A stretch of DNA of 64,000 nt. Origin: Arthonia radiata (lineage: Eukaryota > Ascomycota > Arthoniomycetes > Arthoniales > Arthoniaceae). Within the stretch, counting starts at the first letter, position 1; every line of letters begins with the position of its first letter. Below the pieces are notes generated by a model. The model saw nothing but the letters and a program-made list of their open reading frames with translations, had not been told where the DNA came from and searched no databases. Shown here in pieces: positions 1 to 11,575 of the stretch. The DNA lies in the NCBI GenBank assembly GCA_002989075.1, contig PSQN01000006.1:1687018-1751017 (forward strand), read 5' to 3'. The position numbers and the translations under genes were made by a program.

Positions 1-349
1 CCTCATAGGGCTGGTTGTTGCCGCGGAAAATCTCCGCACAGATCCCTCGAGTAAACAACCTTCTCCATTCGACGATACTCATCTGTCTGGAAACGTGACG
101 TCTGCCTTCTCAACCTCAATCACTCCCATCTCCATTTTCTGCCCTACTCTACCTTCGACTTCTTCTCTGCCGATACTTGAGTTGTCCTCATTTGACTCCG
201 CGACTCTTAAGCGCAAACTAACGCACTGCTACACCCCACTACTTGAGCCCCACCCGCACGGACTTAACACTTATATTTGGCCTTCGCGCCCCGACCCTCA
301 GCGACCACTACCTCACTTTCTTCGCTGCACATCTCTCGTGTCAAGCATC
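1..349. promoter_or_regulatory. 5' flank of CKS1
   Basis: This is the presumed promoter and leader of the CKS1-like gene. It is pyrimidine-rich, with many C/T runs close to the start, as is common in fungal leaders. The CKS1 reading frame stays open upstream to position 95, so an in-frame N-terminal extension cannot be excluded on ORF grounds alone. I see no other gene here. Confidence 0.4.
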
Positions 350-828
350 ATGAGCTGGCCGACGGATAATGACATTGATATGACCCGACGCAACAAGCGT
401 CCAAGGCCCCTCAATACGAAGGAGAAGGAGAAGGTCGAAGAGTTCGTAGAGGCGATTCACTACTCAGCAAGGTACGCAAAAGCTTCGAATACTGTCCAGC
501 AATAATCATCGAAGTAAAGCTTACCTCGAACGCAGATACAGCGACGACGAGTTCGAGTACCGCCATGTACAACTGCCAAAGGCTATGTTGAAAGCTGTGC
601 CGCAAGACTACATGGACGGACAGCGAGGCACGATGAAGCTCCTCTGGGAAGAAGAGTGGCGAGGACTCGGTATCACGCAAAGTCTGGGTTGGGAGCATTA
701 TGAAGTCCATGAGCCGGAGCCGCACATCTTGCTATTCAAGTGAGCGTTTTGCAGGATACCTTCCACATGCACTTGCTGACGTTTACAGGCGCCCAAAGAA
801 CTTCCAGCCACCACCGACTATGCAATGA
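350..828 (+). CDS. CKS1: Cyclin-dependent kinase regulatory subunit (Cks1)
   Basis: Model: exons 350-471, 536-739 and 789-828, giving 121 aa. Cks1 binds the cyclin-dependent kinase Cdc28/Cdk1 and acts as a phospho-adaptor for multisite phosphorylation and SCF targeting in nucleus and cytoplasm. The sequence contains the conserved core from the [16 protein letters not shown] segment through [20 protein letters not shown] to the hinge [12 protein letters not shown], which is diagnostic of the family. Both introns have GT-AG ends and restore the family sequence exactly. The start at 350 gives the usual N-terminal length; the frame is open further upstream, which would add about 85 low-complexity residues and is less likely. 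USB1 follows on the opposite strand, convergent. Confidence 0.95.
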
Positions 829-1121
829 GCGCATTTGGTCTAATGCACGCGAGAGATACTCAAAGACGGCAGAATTGAAAACAACACACTGATCACGCGA
901 CCTCACGAGTTCACGCAGTGACGCATCTGGGATCGGCGTTTGGGATACAATGATGATCCGGCTCCAGAGCCGCGCTTCTATTCAAAACCTCGACGTCTGT
1001 AAATGTGTCACCAGGAGTTACTGGGCAGTTGTCTGTTGACACCAGTCTTCAGGGAGTAAACAGCAGATTTAGTGACACCCATATACGGCCAAGGCACTCC
1101 GACCTTGAGGCCGGCTTGCTC

Positions 1122-2132
1122 CTACGCGAACGGAATGCTATTTATCCTACTCCCGATTTTGACCTTCACGGACTGTACTGAGATCTCAATTTCCTTCATG
1201 CGTCGCTCATGCAATTCTGAGACCTCCACCGGCGCCATCACTTGGCCCTGCTTCAGGGGAGCGTCTAGTGTCCATGCGATGCTGAAATGGAAGCGGTCCG
1301 AGTAGTCTTCAGAAGCACCTTGCTTCGTTGCAGCCGGCACTTTGGATGACGGCTCCGAGGAAATCGACTTGCTGTACAGAGTCGGAAGACCTCTCGAAGC
1401 CGCAACACCATTGCTCGCCTTTAACATTTTGTTCAGTCGATCTTCATCTGATGGCTCGATCCCTAGAGCAAGGAACCAACGGTTCTTCTCATAGTTGGCA
1501 GCCCACTTCAATCCGGAAAGTCGTAGCTTCAGTGGTGTCCTGCTCGCCGGTGAGGCACCGTCGTTGATGGGCGTTCCGAACGCTGTGCGAATGGCTTCTC
1601 GAACTTCTTCCAAGAAGGAACTTCGCTCCTCTTTGCGTAGAAGAAGCGGAGCGGAAAGACTGATATGAAGAGGCCGCGATGTGCCAATATCACCAACGAG
1701 CGAGCTGCTCATCTTTGACTTTGCCTTTCCTGATACGCTTTGTACCACGTCGCGAAGAATTGCTAGATCTGCTTCTAACGGTGTCCCTTCGAATATGTCT
1801 TAGCTTCACGCATACGTCGACCTACCTTCCATGCTGTATTGAGTACTATCGTGTCGCCTACGCATGTACTTACACTCCAGATAGACGTGGGTAGGCCAAT
1901 TGCCCTCCACGTGAGGCGCTGCACGCCTACGGCCTTGGTGTAAGGACGCATCATCGCTTATGCCCAGGCGGGGAGCTACGGCATAGAGGTCGCGAAACTC
2001 TTCTGGCAGTCTCGGCAACTCGTTCTCGCTTTGTTGAGGCTTAGAATCCGTCTGATCTATGCGACGACGCTTGCTGCTTGGCTCCGGCGTGAACACGTCT
2101 TCACCCGAGCTTGAGTAATCCACCAGCGCCAT
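1122..2132 (-). CDS. USB1: U6 snRNA phosphodiesterase Usb1
   Basis: Model on the minus strand: exons 2132-1874 and 1798-1122, 311 aa. Usb1 is a 2H-family 3'-5' RNA exonuclease that trims the oligo(U) tail of U6 snRNA and leaves a protected 3' end. The two catalytic HxS motifs are visible: H131/S133 in LHISLS and H257/S259 in FHFSIAW. The N-terminus starts MALVDYSSS, followed by a basic KRRR stretch, and the WPTHVYLE segment before the intron is typical of the family. Joining across the 75-nt intron (1799-1873) gives an uninterrupted family-like sequence. It is convergent with CKS1. Confidence 0.93.
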
Positions 2133-2406
2133 CGATGTTGGAGGTTCTGCGCCGATCGTGTGCCTTGCTTTGGAACCTTGCAGTAGTTCGCGTCGCGAAT
2201 TCGGATACTCGGGTTCGTGCTAAGAGAGGCTTAGCGGCAGGTGACGTGGGCCCCAAGGAGGAGGGTGACGTCGCTCCTCGCTAGAACGAATTAATACTCG
2301 TAAGCATCTCGTCTCGTCTTTAAAGCTGGCCTATCCAATAATATACGCTGCGTAACACATTCGATCTTTCTACCTATGCAAATTACACTTCTGTACGTAT
2401 TTAAAG

Positions 2407-3621
2407 ATGGGGAAGGAAAGTAAGCATTGGGTGAGCGCGAGCTGTTCCGAACTTCCTACTACCTGGACCTAACGATTGCTCGAATAATAGGCTTCGGAAG
2501 CCCTTATCGACCCATTGATTGAACCTGAGCCTTCCGCCCTCGATGGCCCAGGTACGCACTTCAGGCGGCCACAAGCAACAGCTGCATCGCCCACCGCTCG
2601 ATCGAGCACAGGCACAGAGCTCAGCTCGAACAATCCCTTCAGACGCAGCGCTGGCTCAGTCTCAAGCAATGGCGCAGGGCCGGCAAATCAGAAGCGCCAT
2701 GGGAGCGTCGAGAAGACCAATGGCGCATCCGCTCGTACTCGCGAGGTCAGCAATGGGTCTTCAGAGAGTCACCGACCTCGCGCTTCAAGCGATCTGCGCA
2801 AAGAGGCGATCGTCAACGAGTCGAGCATGGGTGGTCGGCGACGGGCGGGAAGTAACCCCCACGGCAGTGCCTCTAACAGTCGTCAAGCCTCTGCTGAGGT
2901 TCAAGGTCGTCCGCGACGCTCGAGCTCCTTGAAGCAGAGGTACCCAGGCGACACGTCAGATCAGCCTTTGCAGATGCTGAAGACTGAGAGTAAGACTGCA
3001 AATCGGTCTTCTCATTTAAAGAAGAAACATCTGCCCCGACCGGACACAGTTGACGTGCTTGATCAGTCGGCGCCCAGCTATCATCACGGAGGACCATATG
3101 ACGCTGCTTTGCTTGTCAGAAACACTTCGTACACAAGCAGTCCAGTAGCTGCTCTGAAGAAGACCAATGGCGAGGCTTTGAAGGCGACACCAGATGACAA
3201 GATCAAAGATTCGCTCAACGACCATCGGCCATTGGATGGCACTGCCATCGTCCCTCCAGGACAGCGTGATGCTTTCGGTCGGTTGTACAATTACGAAGAG
3301 GGTGCGGACTTGATGCGCGAGCCTGGCGGTGACTACAAACGCTGGCCTGGTGTCCAATACCATCCTGATGACCTAAAGGGCAAAGGCGAGCCATCATACT
3401 CCATTGAGAAGGCACTTAAGGAGCACGAGCAACAAAGGTCTTCATACGGAGGCGAGGGCAACGAATTTGAGCTGGCTGAGCGACCGAAACCTTCTGACGA
3501 GCTGAACGAGGCTCACGCAAGCGGACAAGCTCGTGGCGGACAGCACCGCTCAAGTCATTCACGCAATCTAAGTGATGGCATCAAACGGAGGGTTGGAAGT
3601 CTGAGGCGGAAGGACAAATGA
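2407..3621 (+). CDS. PAL1: Pal1-family cell morphology protein
   Basis: Model: a 24-nt first exon 2407-2430 (MGKESKHW), intron 2431-2490 (GTGAGC...TAG), exon 2491-3621; 384 aa. Pal1 proteins are membrane-associated cortical factors first described in fission yeast, linked to cell shape and endocytic coats. The N-terminal half is Ser/Arg-rich and disordered, with an NPFRR element. The conserved core lies at about residues 190-310: the SYHHGGPYDAA segment, SPVAALKKTN, PLDGTAIVPPGQ, and a YEEGADLMRE...WPGVQYHPDDLKGKGEPSYS block. The tail is basic. The tiny first exon is inferred, because the frame of exon 2 has no ATG near its start. Confidence in the family is good; exact role in this fungus is unknown. 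Confidence 0.85.
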
Positions 3622-4077
3622 TTACGTGGTTCGACTTCGAATGCCCAGGACTGTCTTGTGCAGTACATGTCTGTTCATAGCTCTGTATTTGGCACCCATG
3701 ATGACACGGCTTGATACGTACCCAGAACTTCCCGGCTCCTTCGGTGACTCCAATATCACACCATTCTCTTGCACTGATCTTTGTTAGTCGAACACTCACA
3801 GGCTGCAACATTGTGACCAATGCGGTAACGCGTAGAAACAGTGGCCACGTTGCCTCTCGCTCAGACGTGCATTTGAGCAATATCTCCTGCATTCGGAGGC
3901 CGGCCCTCCTTTTCCGCGTTTCAGATTACATATAATCATTGCTGAATAATTACCATTGGCATTGCGTTCCTTTGTACATACCATCCCTCCGCTCTTTACC
4001 GGATACCTTCCATCACTCAACCTTACGGACCTCATTGATCTCTTGCTTCGTCAAGGTGTGCAGCCACAGTAATCAAC
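3622..4077. other. Intergenic, Pal1 terminator region and ERO1 promoter
   Basis: Non-coding stretch between two plus-strand genes. A single ACGCGT lies at 3828-3833, about 245 bp before the ERO1 start. No conserved ORF or RNA gene is recognised. Confidence 0.4.
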
Positions 4078-5875
4078 ATGGGGGGTCGAGCAGCGAAGAG
4101 GTTTTATCTCGCGATTTTCACATTGTTCGGCTTCGTACCGCACGCCCACGCAGTCGCGCGACCCAGTCCGAGCACATGCGCCGTAAGTTGCAAGGACGAT
4201 CCACGAATGAATTCGTTACTGATATCCAAAGATTGACCCTCAAGCTCTGGTATCTGATGCATGCGCCTCCTTCTCGACACTTGATGATCTCAACCGCGAA
4301 CTGCAGCCCTCAATCCGCTCGCTTACAAACGAGACCGACTTCTTCTCATACTACCGCCTCAACCTCTATAACAAAGAATGTCCTTTCTGGTCTGACGAGA
4401 ATGACATGTGCGGCAACATTGCCTGCGCGGTCAATACTATAGACAATGAAGAAGATGTACCGCCTCTTTGGAGGACAGATGAGTTGAGCAGGCTGGAGGG
4501 ACCGAAAGCAGGGCATCCGAATCGAAAGTTGCAGAACGAAAGACAAGCGAAGCCACTTCTTGGAGAATTGGGCGCTAATGTCGGCGAAAGCTGTGTGGTC
4601 GAATATGACGACGAGTGCGACGATCGAGATTACTGTGTACCAGAAGATGAAGGCGCAACGGGCAAAGGCGACTACGTGAGTCTCGTGGACAATCCAGAAC
4701 GCTTCACAGGTTACTCGGGACCGGGCGCGCGACAAGTCTGGGAGGCAATCTACCGCGAGAACTGCTTCACTAGGGAGGACGCAGCACAAGTCTACAGCTC
4801 GACGTTCTCGTCATCCGGCCTCTCCGGGTCACCAGGTCAAGCTGCGCAGAGCCTACGGAGCATAATGCAAGAGCACGAACGTTATAAACTTCAATCGCCA
4901 AACGCACCAGCCGGCCCACTCGATGAGCTGGTGGATCTAAACGACCAGTGTCTGGAAAAGCGAGTCTTTCACCGCATCATCAGCGGAATGCACGCCTCAA
5001 TTTCGACGCACTTATGTCACGACTATCTCAACAAGACGACTGGACAGTGGGGACCGAATCTGCAATGTTACCAAGAACGCCTGCAAATATATCCAGAGCG
5101 CATATCCAACCTATACTTCAACTACGCCTTGGTGCTCCGCGCCATCGAAAAAGCGCGACCAGCGTTGGAGACATACACTTTCTGCTCAGGCGACCCCGTG
5201 CAAGACTCTTTGACCAAGCACAAAGTGCTGGGCCTTGCCGATCTGGTTGCCAAGAGTCCCGAAATTTATGACGAGTCACTCATGTTTCAAGATTCAAGTA
5301 TTCCGAGTCTCAAGGATGAGTTCAAGGTGCGCTTCAGGAACGTCAGCCGGACTATGGACTGCGTTGGTTGCGACAAGTGCAGACTCTGGGGCAAGCTCCA
5401 GACTGCAGGCTATGGTACCGCCCTCAAGATCTTGTTCGAATTCGACGAAAAGGATAACAGCAATAATCCACCGCTCCGCCGCACCGAACTAGTCGCTCTG
5501 ATCAACACACTGGACAAGATCTCCCACGCGCTTTCTGCAATCGATCACTTTGAGGGCATGCTGCTTGAGGATGATGGCCATGATGACATGGAGGAGAAGG
5601 AGCCAACATTGATGGAAGAGCTGAAAGAATCCTTTAACGAAGAGTGGGGCAATGTCTGGTTTGCGTTCAAATTCGTGATGAAGAAGTACTACGAATTTCC
5701 TTCTACATTGTGAGTATCACTGCCTTCCACGGACAAGACGTCTGCTGATTTCCTCGCCAGATACCACATCATCCTCACGGAACTGGCACGAGTGTACGAA
5801 TACTGGATTGGGCTACCGGTGCATCCGCGGTCATGGAGCATTGAATGGCCGTCTGAAGCGAAAGATGAGATCTAA
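4078..5875 (+). CDS. ERO1: ER oxidoreductin Ero1
   Basis: Model: exons 4078-4182, 4232-5709 and 5761-5875; 565 aa. Ero1 is the FAD-dependent ER lumenal or membrane-associated oxidase that re-oxidises protein disulfide isomerase, passing electrons to O2. The first exon encodes a hydrophobic signal sequence (YLAIFTLFGFVPHAHA). The catalytic CxxCxxC motif is seen as CVGCDKC near residues 412-418, within MDCVGCDKCRLWGKLQ. The FAD-binding region around SGPGARQVWEAIY is also conserved. Both introns are GT-AG and phase-consistent, and the C-terminal exon restores LARVYEYWIG. A PDI-like partner with an HDEL signal lies 44 kb away (48880-50417). Confidence 0.95.
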
Positions 5876-6413
5876 TGAGGCCTGTGCATCTACACGTGGT
5901 TACAGCATAGCGTGGCGTCTGGGCTGGGCGGTGCATAGCATGATGCTGTCGCAAATGAATCGAGAACAGATGACCTGTACAACAATAGAACTGCTCGCCG
6001 AGCTTTCATATGCATCGGAATCATAGTCACATGCGCACAGTAGTATCTTGCATGTGAAAACGTTCAGATCTGGCTCAAAAATGCTTCTGCACAGAATCGC
6101 AGCACTAAGCCAGGAACGCTCAGCGGTATCCAACGAAGAGGCCCGGATTTGCAAGAATTGAAGCTCGGCAACAAGAACAAAAGAGCATACTTCGGTAGCA
6201 GGCTAGTTGGGGTTAGTCGGGGCAAGTCCGGGGCAAAGTTGCCACAAATCGACCAATTCGTATGCCGAGGCTAGTCGTCTGAACGATCCCCACGCTCCAG
6301 ACGACGAGACCAACCAGACTTCTTCACGCCTCTTCCACTCTTCTCTTCACCCCTTCGATCAGCCCTCTCCATCACCTCACAATCGTCTTGATATCTTCCA
6401 CCCATCTTTCATT
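5876..6413. other. Intergenic with a G-run cluster upstream of fumarate reductase
   Basis: 538 bp with no recognisable gene. Around 6206-6236 the plus strand holds three GGGG runs spaced 6-7 nt apart. The 3' part before the fumarate reductase start is pyrimidine-rich, as in a leader. Confidence 0.35.
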
Positions 6414-8472
6414 ATGCCTCCAAGAGTCATCGTCGTCGGCGCTGGCCGTAAGTCCCGCATCAATCGCTCATCCGCTCTTGAGGCACCAGCTGACCCAATG
6501 TCTAGTCTCCGGCCTGAGCGCTGCCCACACCATCTACCTCGCTGGTGGCAATGTTGTTCTTCTTGACAAGAACAGTGAGTTCACCGAAGGCCAGTGGCGC
6601 AACACGACGACCATGCATGCTGACACCACTTGTAGACTTTATGGGCGGCAACTCGACAAAGGCGACCTCCGGCATCAATGGTGCTCTCACGCGGGCACAG
6701 AACGACTTTGGCATCCGAGACAGCGCAAAGCAGTTTTACGATGACACCGTCAAGTCCGCGCGTGACAAGGCGCGCCCCGATCTGATCAAGGTTCTCACAT
6801 ACCAGTCTGCAGCTGCCGTGGAGTGGCTGCAGGATGTTTTCAACCTTGACTTGACGCTTGTCTCCCGCCTGGGGTAAGCGAAATTGATTTACGAGATACT
6901 GAATCGATTGGCTAACTTGCTACCAGTGGTCACTCGTACCAGCGAACCCACCGTGGCCACGATGCGAAGTTCCCGGGTATGGCCATTACCTACGCTCTAA
7001 TGCAGCGATTCGAGGAGCTTGCGGAGAAAGAGCCTGAGCGCGTGCAGCTCATCAAGAAGGCGAAGGTGCACAAGATCAACAAGGAGGGTAATACCATCAC
7101 TGGTGTGACATACTCCTTCAACAATCAGGACACCTCGCTTGACGGCCCTGTGATCCTCGCTACTGGTGGTTACGCCGCTGACTTCGGCGAGACATCGCTG
7201 CTCAAGAAGTGGAGACCCGACACATTTGAGCTCTCCTCTACCAACGGCCAGCACGCCACTGGTGATGGTCACAAGATGCTGATGTCCATTGGCGCGAACG
7301 ACATCGACATGGATAAGGTCCAGGTTCATCCAACAGGTCTGGTCGATCCTAAAGACCCCGGTTCGAAGTGGAAGTTCCTGGCTGCTGAGGCGCTGCGTGG
7401 CGAGGGTGGTCTACTGCTCAACAATAAAGGCGACCGATTCGTGGATGAGCTACAGCACCGTGACTTTGTGTCCGATACCATGTTCAACGAAAAGAAGAAT
7501 GGCCTGTGGCCGATCCGCCTTGTGCTAAACAGCAAAGCCTCCAACGTCCTCGACTTCCACACTCGTCACTACTCAGGCCGTGGCCTGATGAAGAAGATGA
7601 CAGGCGAAGAGCTTGCCAAGGAGATCGGCTGCTCGCCTGATCACCTTCAACAGACTTTCAGCGACTACAACACATATGCTGAGGGCAAGAAGCCCGACCC
7701 ATACAAAAAGAAGTTTTTCCACAACTTCCCATTCAACGTTGACGACACATTCCACGTGGCCCTCATGGAGCCTGTGCTTCACTTCACAATGGGTGGGATT
7801 GAGATCAACGACAAGTCTCAGGTGCTCAACGGCAAGCAAGAGCCCTTCGACGGTCTCTTCGCTTGCGGTGAGCTAGCAGGTGGCGTTCACGGTGCCAACC
7901 GTCTTGGTGGCTCATCTCTGCTGGGTTGTGTCGTCTACGGCCGTGTCGCTGGTAGCTCGGCGAGCAAGTACATGTTCCAGTCAGTGCTCAACGGCGGCAT
8001 GTCTGCGGCTGCGAGTCGTCTTGGCCAGATCAGCCTGCATATCGATCCCAACACACCGGGCAAGGTGTCCGTTGAGTGGGCGAATGACGGCGGTAAGTCG
8101 AGCTCGGATGCTCCGGAGTCGCATACACAAGCATCGTCAGCGCCTGTCATGAACAACCAGGTTGATGCTGCCAAGGCGCAGAGGCCGAACGATCCCAAAG
8201 AGTTTAAGGTTCCGGATGAGGAGTTTTCACTCGAGGAGGTCGCGAAGCACAACACGAAGGAGGATCTCTGGATTGCGGTCAAGGGCATCGTGTTGAACGT
8301 CACTGATTGGGTCGAGGAGCACCCAGGTGGCCCTCAGGCTCTATTCTCACACATGGGCCGTGACGCAAGTGAGGAGTTCGCCATGTTGCATGACGATGAG
8401 GTCATCCCGAAGTACGCAGCAGAGATTTGTATTGGCAAGGTGAAGGGCCAGGAGGTGTCATTGGAGATCTGA
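6414..8472 (+). CDS. FRD1/OSM1: Soluble fumarate reductase fused to cytochrome b5
   Basis: Model: exons 6414-6447, 6506-6574, 6636-6873 and 6927-8472; 628 aa. The flavoprotein part reduces fumarate to succinate and helps re-oxidise FADH2/NADH. The FAD-binding GxGxxG motif (VVGAGLSGLSAA) is at residues 7-17 and is rebuilt only across intron 1. The fumarate reductase signatures (MGGNSTKATSGINGA; RTHRGHDAKFPGM; AAEALRGEGG) follow. The C-terminal 80 residues are a cytochrome b5 domain (from about 549) with heme ligands in HPGG (about 579) and MLHDDE (about 600). Yeast Frd1/Osm1 lack this domain, but many filamentous fungi have it. No clear targeting peptide precedes the FAD motif, so the protein may be cytosolic. 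Confidence 0.93.
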
Positions 8473-8802
8473 GTGCGCAATCTGCGAGGATGTTTGGGTG
8501 GTTGCATAGGTTGTCGATGTACTCAGACGCTGTGGTCGTACGGCGTATCGGGTACATAGTGGCCTGGAATGTATTGCTATGATCTCAACACTCACCTCTC
8601 TTCTCGTTTCTTCTGCCTTGCTAGAAGCTCTTTTCCATCACTTCAGTTACTTCATAGTGCCACAAACATTCCTGGCGCGTCCGTCGCGACACCTACTTTC
8701 TCTGATCAAGCCGAAAGGTTAACATTTAAACTTCGAAAAGCTACCGGTGACCAATCTGACAAACCTCAGCCTTTGGTTCAGCACCTCTTGAGACTTCTGA
8801 AC
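8473..8802. other. Intergenic / SDC1 leader
   Basis: 330 bp between the fumarate reductase stop and the chosen SDC1 start. The SDC1 frame is open back to an ATG at 8569, but the encoded residues are not family-like. I see nothing else. Confidence 0.35.
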
Positions 8803-9795
8803 ATGGAAGAACCCAATCATACACCCCTACCAGAAGCCGCCGCTCTACCCACAACCGCCGCACCGCCGCAACCAGGCGCTCAATCCACCGCACCCGCTAT
8901 ACAAGAAGACACACTAATGGCCTCCGTACCTCAACTCGACGGGCCTTCAGATTCACAGCAACCGCAACCGCAAGCCCAAGACCAAGACCAAGCCACCCAA
9001 AATGTATACACCAACATCTCCTCCTCCTACTACCCATTCCCTCCAAACCCACATCCCCAAACCTCCGCATACCCTCAAAACCTACAATATTCCCAAGCTT
9101 CACCCTACTACCCCACCTCACAATACACGCAAAATCAAGCCTCCAGAGCCCTTCCTATCTCCTCTCCCCATCCCCACCAATTCAGCCATCCGCTCACGAA
9201 TCCGTATCACATGCAGGACGCAATGCCGAATGGCCTGCCTGCACAAGCGCAGCTGCCCGGGAGCATGACGGGGCAGACAATGGAACCTGTGAATGGCACT
9301 AGTACGCAGGTGAATGGATATGCATCCACACAGAATGGGTACGCGGCTGTGCCAGCGCACACCCCGTACACGCTTGCACCAGTACAGCAACAAACCTACA
9401 CACCTCCATCTACAATCTCGCAGCCGCCTCGACCGCAAGCCGCTGCCACCGTACCACAACCATCGACGACCACTTCAACCACACCCGCAACCGCAACTGC
9501 CGCACCATCCTCCCTACCCACATCCACATCAACACCAGCAGGCAGACAAAGCACACCCACCGCCGCTGCCGTCCCGGCAACCGTCACGAACATCGCGCCT
9601 CCCATACCTAGCGTGAACGGCGCACAGGGCAGTCCCACAAGGGTCTACATCAATCAGAAAGTTACGCCCGCGCTGCTGGAGGGTATGAAGATTCTGGCGG
9701 TGCGGGAGCCGGAACGGCCGTTGGAGTGGTTAGGCGAGTTTTTATTGGGGAAAAGTCGGGAGATTGAGGGGGATGCTGCGATGGGTGAGGGTTGA
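8803..9795 (+). CDS. SDC1: COMPASS subunit Sdc1 (Dpy-30 domain)
   Basis: Single exon, 330 aa from the ATG at 8803. Sdc1 dimerises through its Dpy-30 motif and binds Bre2 in the Set1/COMPASS histone H3K4 methyltransferase. The Dpy-30 helix pair is at about residues 280-316 (RVYINQKVTPALLEGM then ILAVREPERPLEWLGEFLL). The first 270 residues are a Gln/Pro/Thr/Ala-rich disordered region, longer than in yeast Sdc1 (175 aa) but common in filamentous fungi. The start at 8803 (MEEPNHTP) was preferred over 8569 because the upstream part looks like leader. The coding strand is strongly C-rich early and G-rich at the 3' end. Confidence 0.85.
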   Translation: MEEPNHTPLPEAAALPTTAAPPQPGAQSTAPAIQEDTLMASVPQLDGPSDSQQPQPQAQDQDQATQNVYTNISSSYYPFPPNPHPQTSAYPQNLQYSQASPYYPTSQYTQNQASRALPISSPHPHQFSHPLTNPYHMQDAMPNGLPAQAQLPGSMTGQTMEPVNGTSTQVNGYASTQNGYAAVPAHTPYTLAPVQQQTYTPPSTISQPPRPQAAATVPQPSTTTSTTPATATAAPSSLPTSTSTPAGRQSTPTAAAVPATVTNIAPPIPSVNGAQGSPTRVYINQKVTPALLEGMKILAVREPERPLEWLGEFLLGKSREIEGDAAMGEG

Positions 9796-10479
9796 AGTGG
9801 TGGGGAAGAGGATGGTTGATTGTATGAAAAGAAGGCTGAAGTGGAGGTGTGTTGTTCAGTAATCTACGGTGCGACAACGCGCACCGCTGGCGTGAGGACA
9901 GCCTAAGTTGCGTATGAAAAGAAAGAGAATTGTTGTGAGTGTCGGTGAGCCTTGAGCGCTGAAGGTAAGTGTGCAAATGAAGGAATCCTTATGGGACGAA
10001 AGCCATGAGACGAGAAAAGCAACACGAAGAGCGTGGCGGATAGACGCAGCTCGCGACTCGAGACATGAGACGAAGTGCAAGGAGAGGGATTGTCGTAAGA
10101 GCGTTGCTTTACGGCGTAGGCAAGAAGACACTTGACTCATTGATTGTGCCAGCTTTTTCACGGACGTGCGCTATGCGCCTTTCACCACTCCATTGCCATC
10201 TAGAGAAAGCCCTGTCGTTACATCGCAGTCGGCGGTCGAGGACGCTGCTTCGCCTCTGCACGATTTTGCAAGACTAGACAACTTGGCCTCGCTTGCCCTG
10301 TGATCCACAATGCTGCATTTTTTCATTGATTTCCATGCTCTCGAGCGAATGGGCCTCCCCTCGTTTGGTCTATTATTTGACTTATAGCTGCAGATTGGGT
10401 GAATAGCTGTTGATTGAACTCTACAAAACCAACTTTGAGACCTGTGGTGGCTTCAGATCTCTCCAGTTGGACATCGCTA
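9796..10479. other. Intergenic, start of accessory region
   Basis: 684 bp without a supported gene. Short ORFs on either strand show no family similarity. It lies between SDC1 and a broken gene fragment. Confidence 0.35.
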
Positions 10480-10690
10480 TACACTCTCTTCTAGACGTCC
10501 TTTGCTTGGAACACATACCGAACGGCCAGCTTTCTTACCATCACAACGGGTAATCAGCAAGCGGAAGGTGGCTCGACAGCCTCGATGTTGCAGCAGGTCG
10601 TTGTCGAAGCTGAAGGTTCCCTCGCAGGTTTGAGCTGCGCAGAGTAGACACAGGCCTGAGCCATCCACAAGGCCATGGACAAGACTCGTA
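10480..10690 (-). pseudogene. Broken fragment related to the gene at 11576-13097
   Basis: On the minus strand this stretch resembles part of the third exon of the downstream fungal N-terminal-domain gene. The nucleotide run around CTGCGCAG (about 10635-10645) matches, and a translated segment LLQHRGCRATFRLLITR corresponds to LLQHRAYQATFRSLIKR in the intact gene. The similarity is spread over two reading frames, so the fragment is frameshifted relative to the intact copy, and no start or N-terminal domain is attached. It is best explained as a decayed partial duplicate lying about 1.5 kb from its relative. The exact ends are uncertain. Confidence 0.6.
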
Positions 10691-11575
10691 ATAGCCACGA
10701 AATGTAGTAGCACTGCTTGCCTATGACTATATGCAAAACAAGGACTGTGAAGCGGATGCTGTTGGAAAACGAGCCCGTGCACGAGCGTGTGCATGTTTGT
10801 ACGCACGAGAAGGGCTGTTCGAGACAGGCAGGGCTGGCCGTATGAGTAGGGTCGTAGGTTAGAAGAATAATTGCATGGGGACGAATGGTATATGTTTTGA
10901 CTTTTTTACTTGGAGATTTCGATGTTGTCAAGGTCAGAGAACTCTTCAGGCCACGAGAAGACTGCACGCCGGAGGTATATCTTGAGTCTCAGCAGTTCTT
11001 ACAAGTGCTTGCTTCATCCGAGAGCCCAGCTTCGTCCAAGAGCCCAGCTTCATTGGCATGCTTGGTATCGTTGGAGTTGCGATGTCATGCGATCCGAGAG
11101 CGTGCTGCGAGAGCGCGAGACGAAACGTACCCCCACGTATAGATTGCAAATACGTTACTACCTCCATGTAGACACGGCTGCAAGTTCTCTCGTCGCCGTG
11201 ACGCGCTATCATAACGGCGGGATGATTTGACTGCTTTGTACCCGGAGCATGGCTCCCGCAGTGTAGCTGTGCGTGATATCTGATGCACACAGTGTAATCA
11301 CTGCGTTTTGCGCGTATATTTAGGAAGGGACCAGACTGAGACCACAAGAACAAGTCACGTAGCACCCCTCAAAATGTCGGTCGTAACCTCGTAACACACT
11401 ATGAGTCAGGGTGACGGTCGAGAAAGGCACCTCTCTCAGGATGCCTTTCATTGTAGGCTGTTTTGTAAGTATCCAACAGCGATTTGAGAGTGCGGATGGC
11501 CTTGGAGCACGGAAGACGTCGGCAGAGGAGATGACGAGATATCAGGGTCGCTTGGAACCACGCCTTAATGACGGC
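10691..11575. other. Intergenic, no supported gene
   Basis: 885 bp. A short direct repeat of about 18 nt containing GAGAGCCCAGCTTCG / AAGAGCCCAGCTTCA occurs near 11020-11056. An 85-codon plus-strand frame crosses it but has no family similarity and was not called. Confidence 0.35.

Noticed and set aside
6206-6236. Possible G-quadruplex upstream of fumarate reductase
   Set aside because: Only three GGGG runs are close together; a fourth is missing, so a stable intramolecular quadruplex is not supported.
10885-11142. Short plus-strand frame with an internal SSESPASSKSPAS-like repeat
   Set aside because: Created by a short direct repeat; no similarity and no conserved start context.
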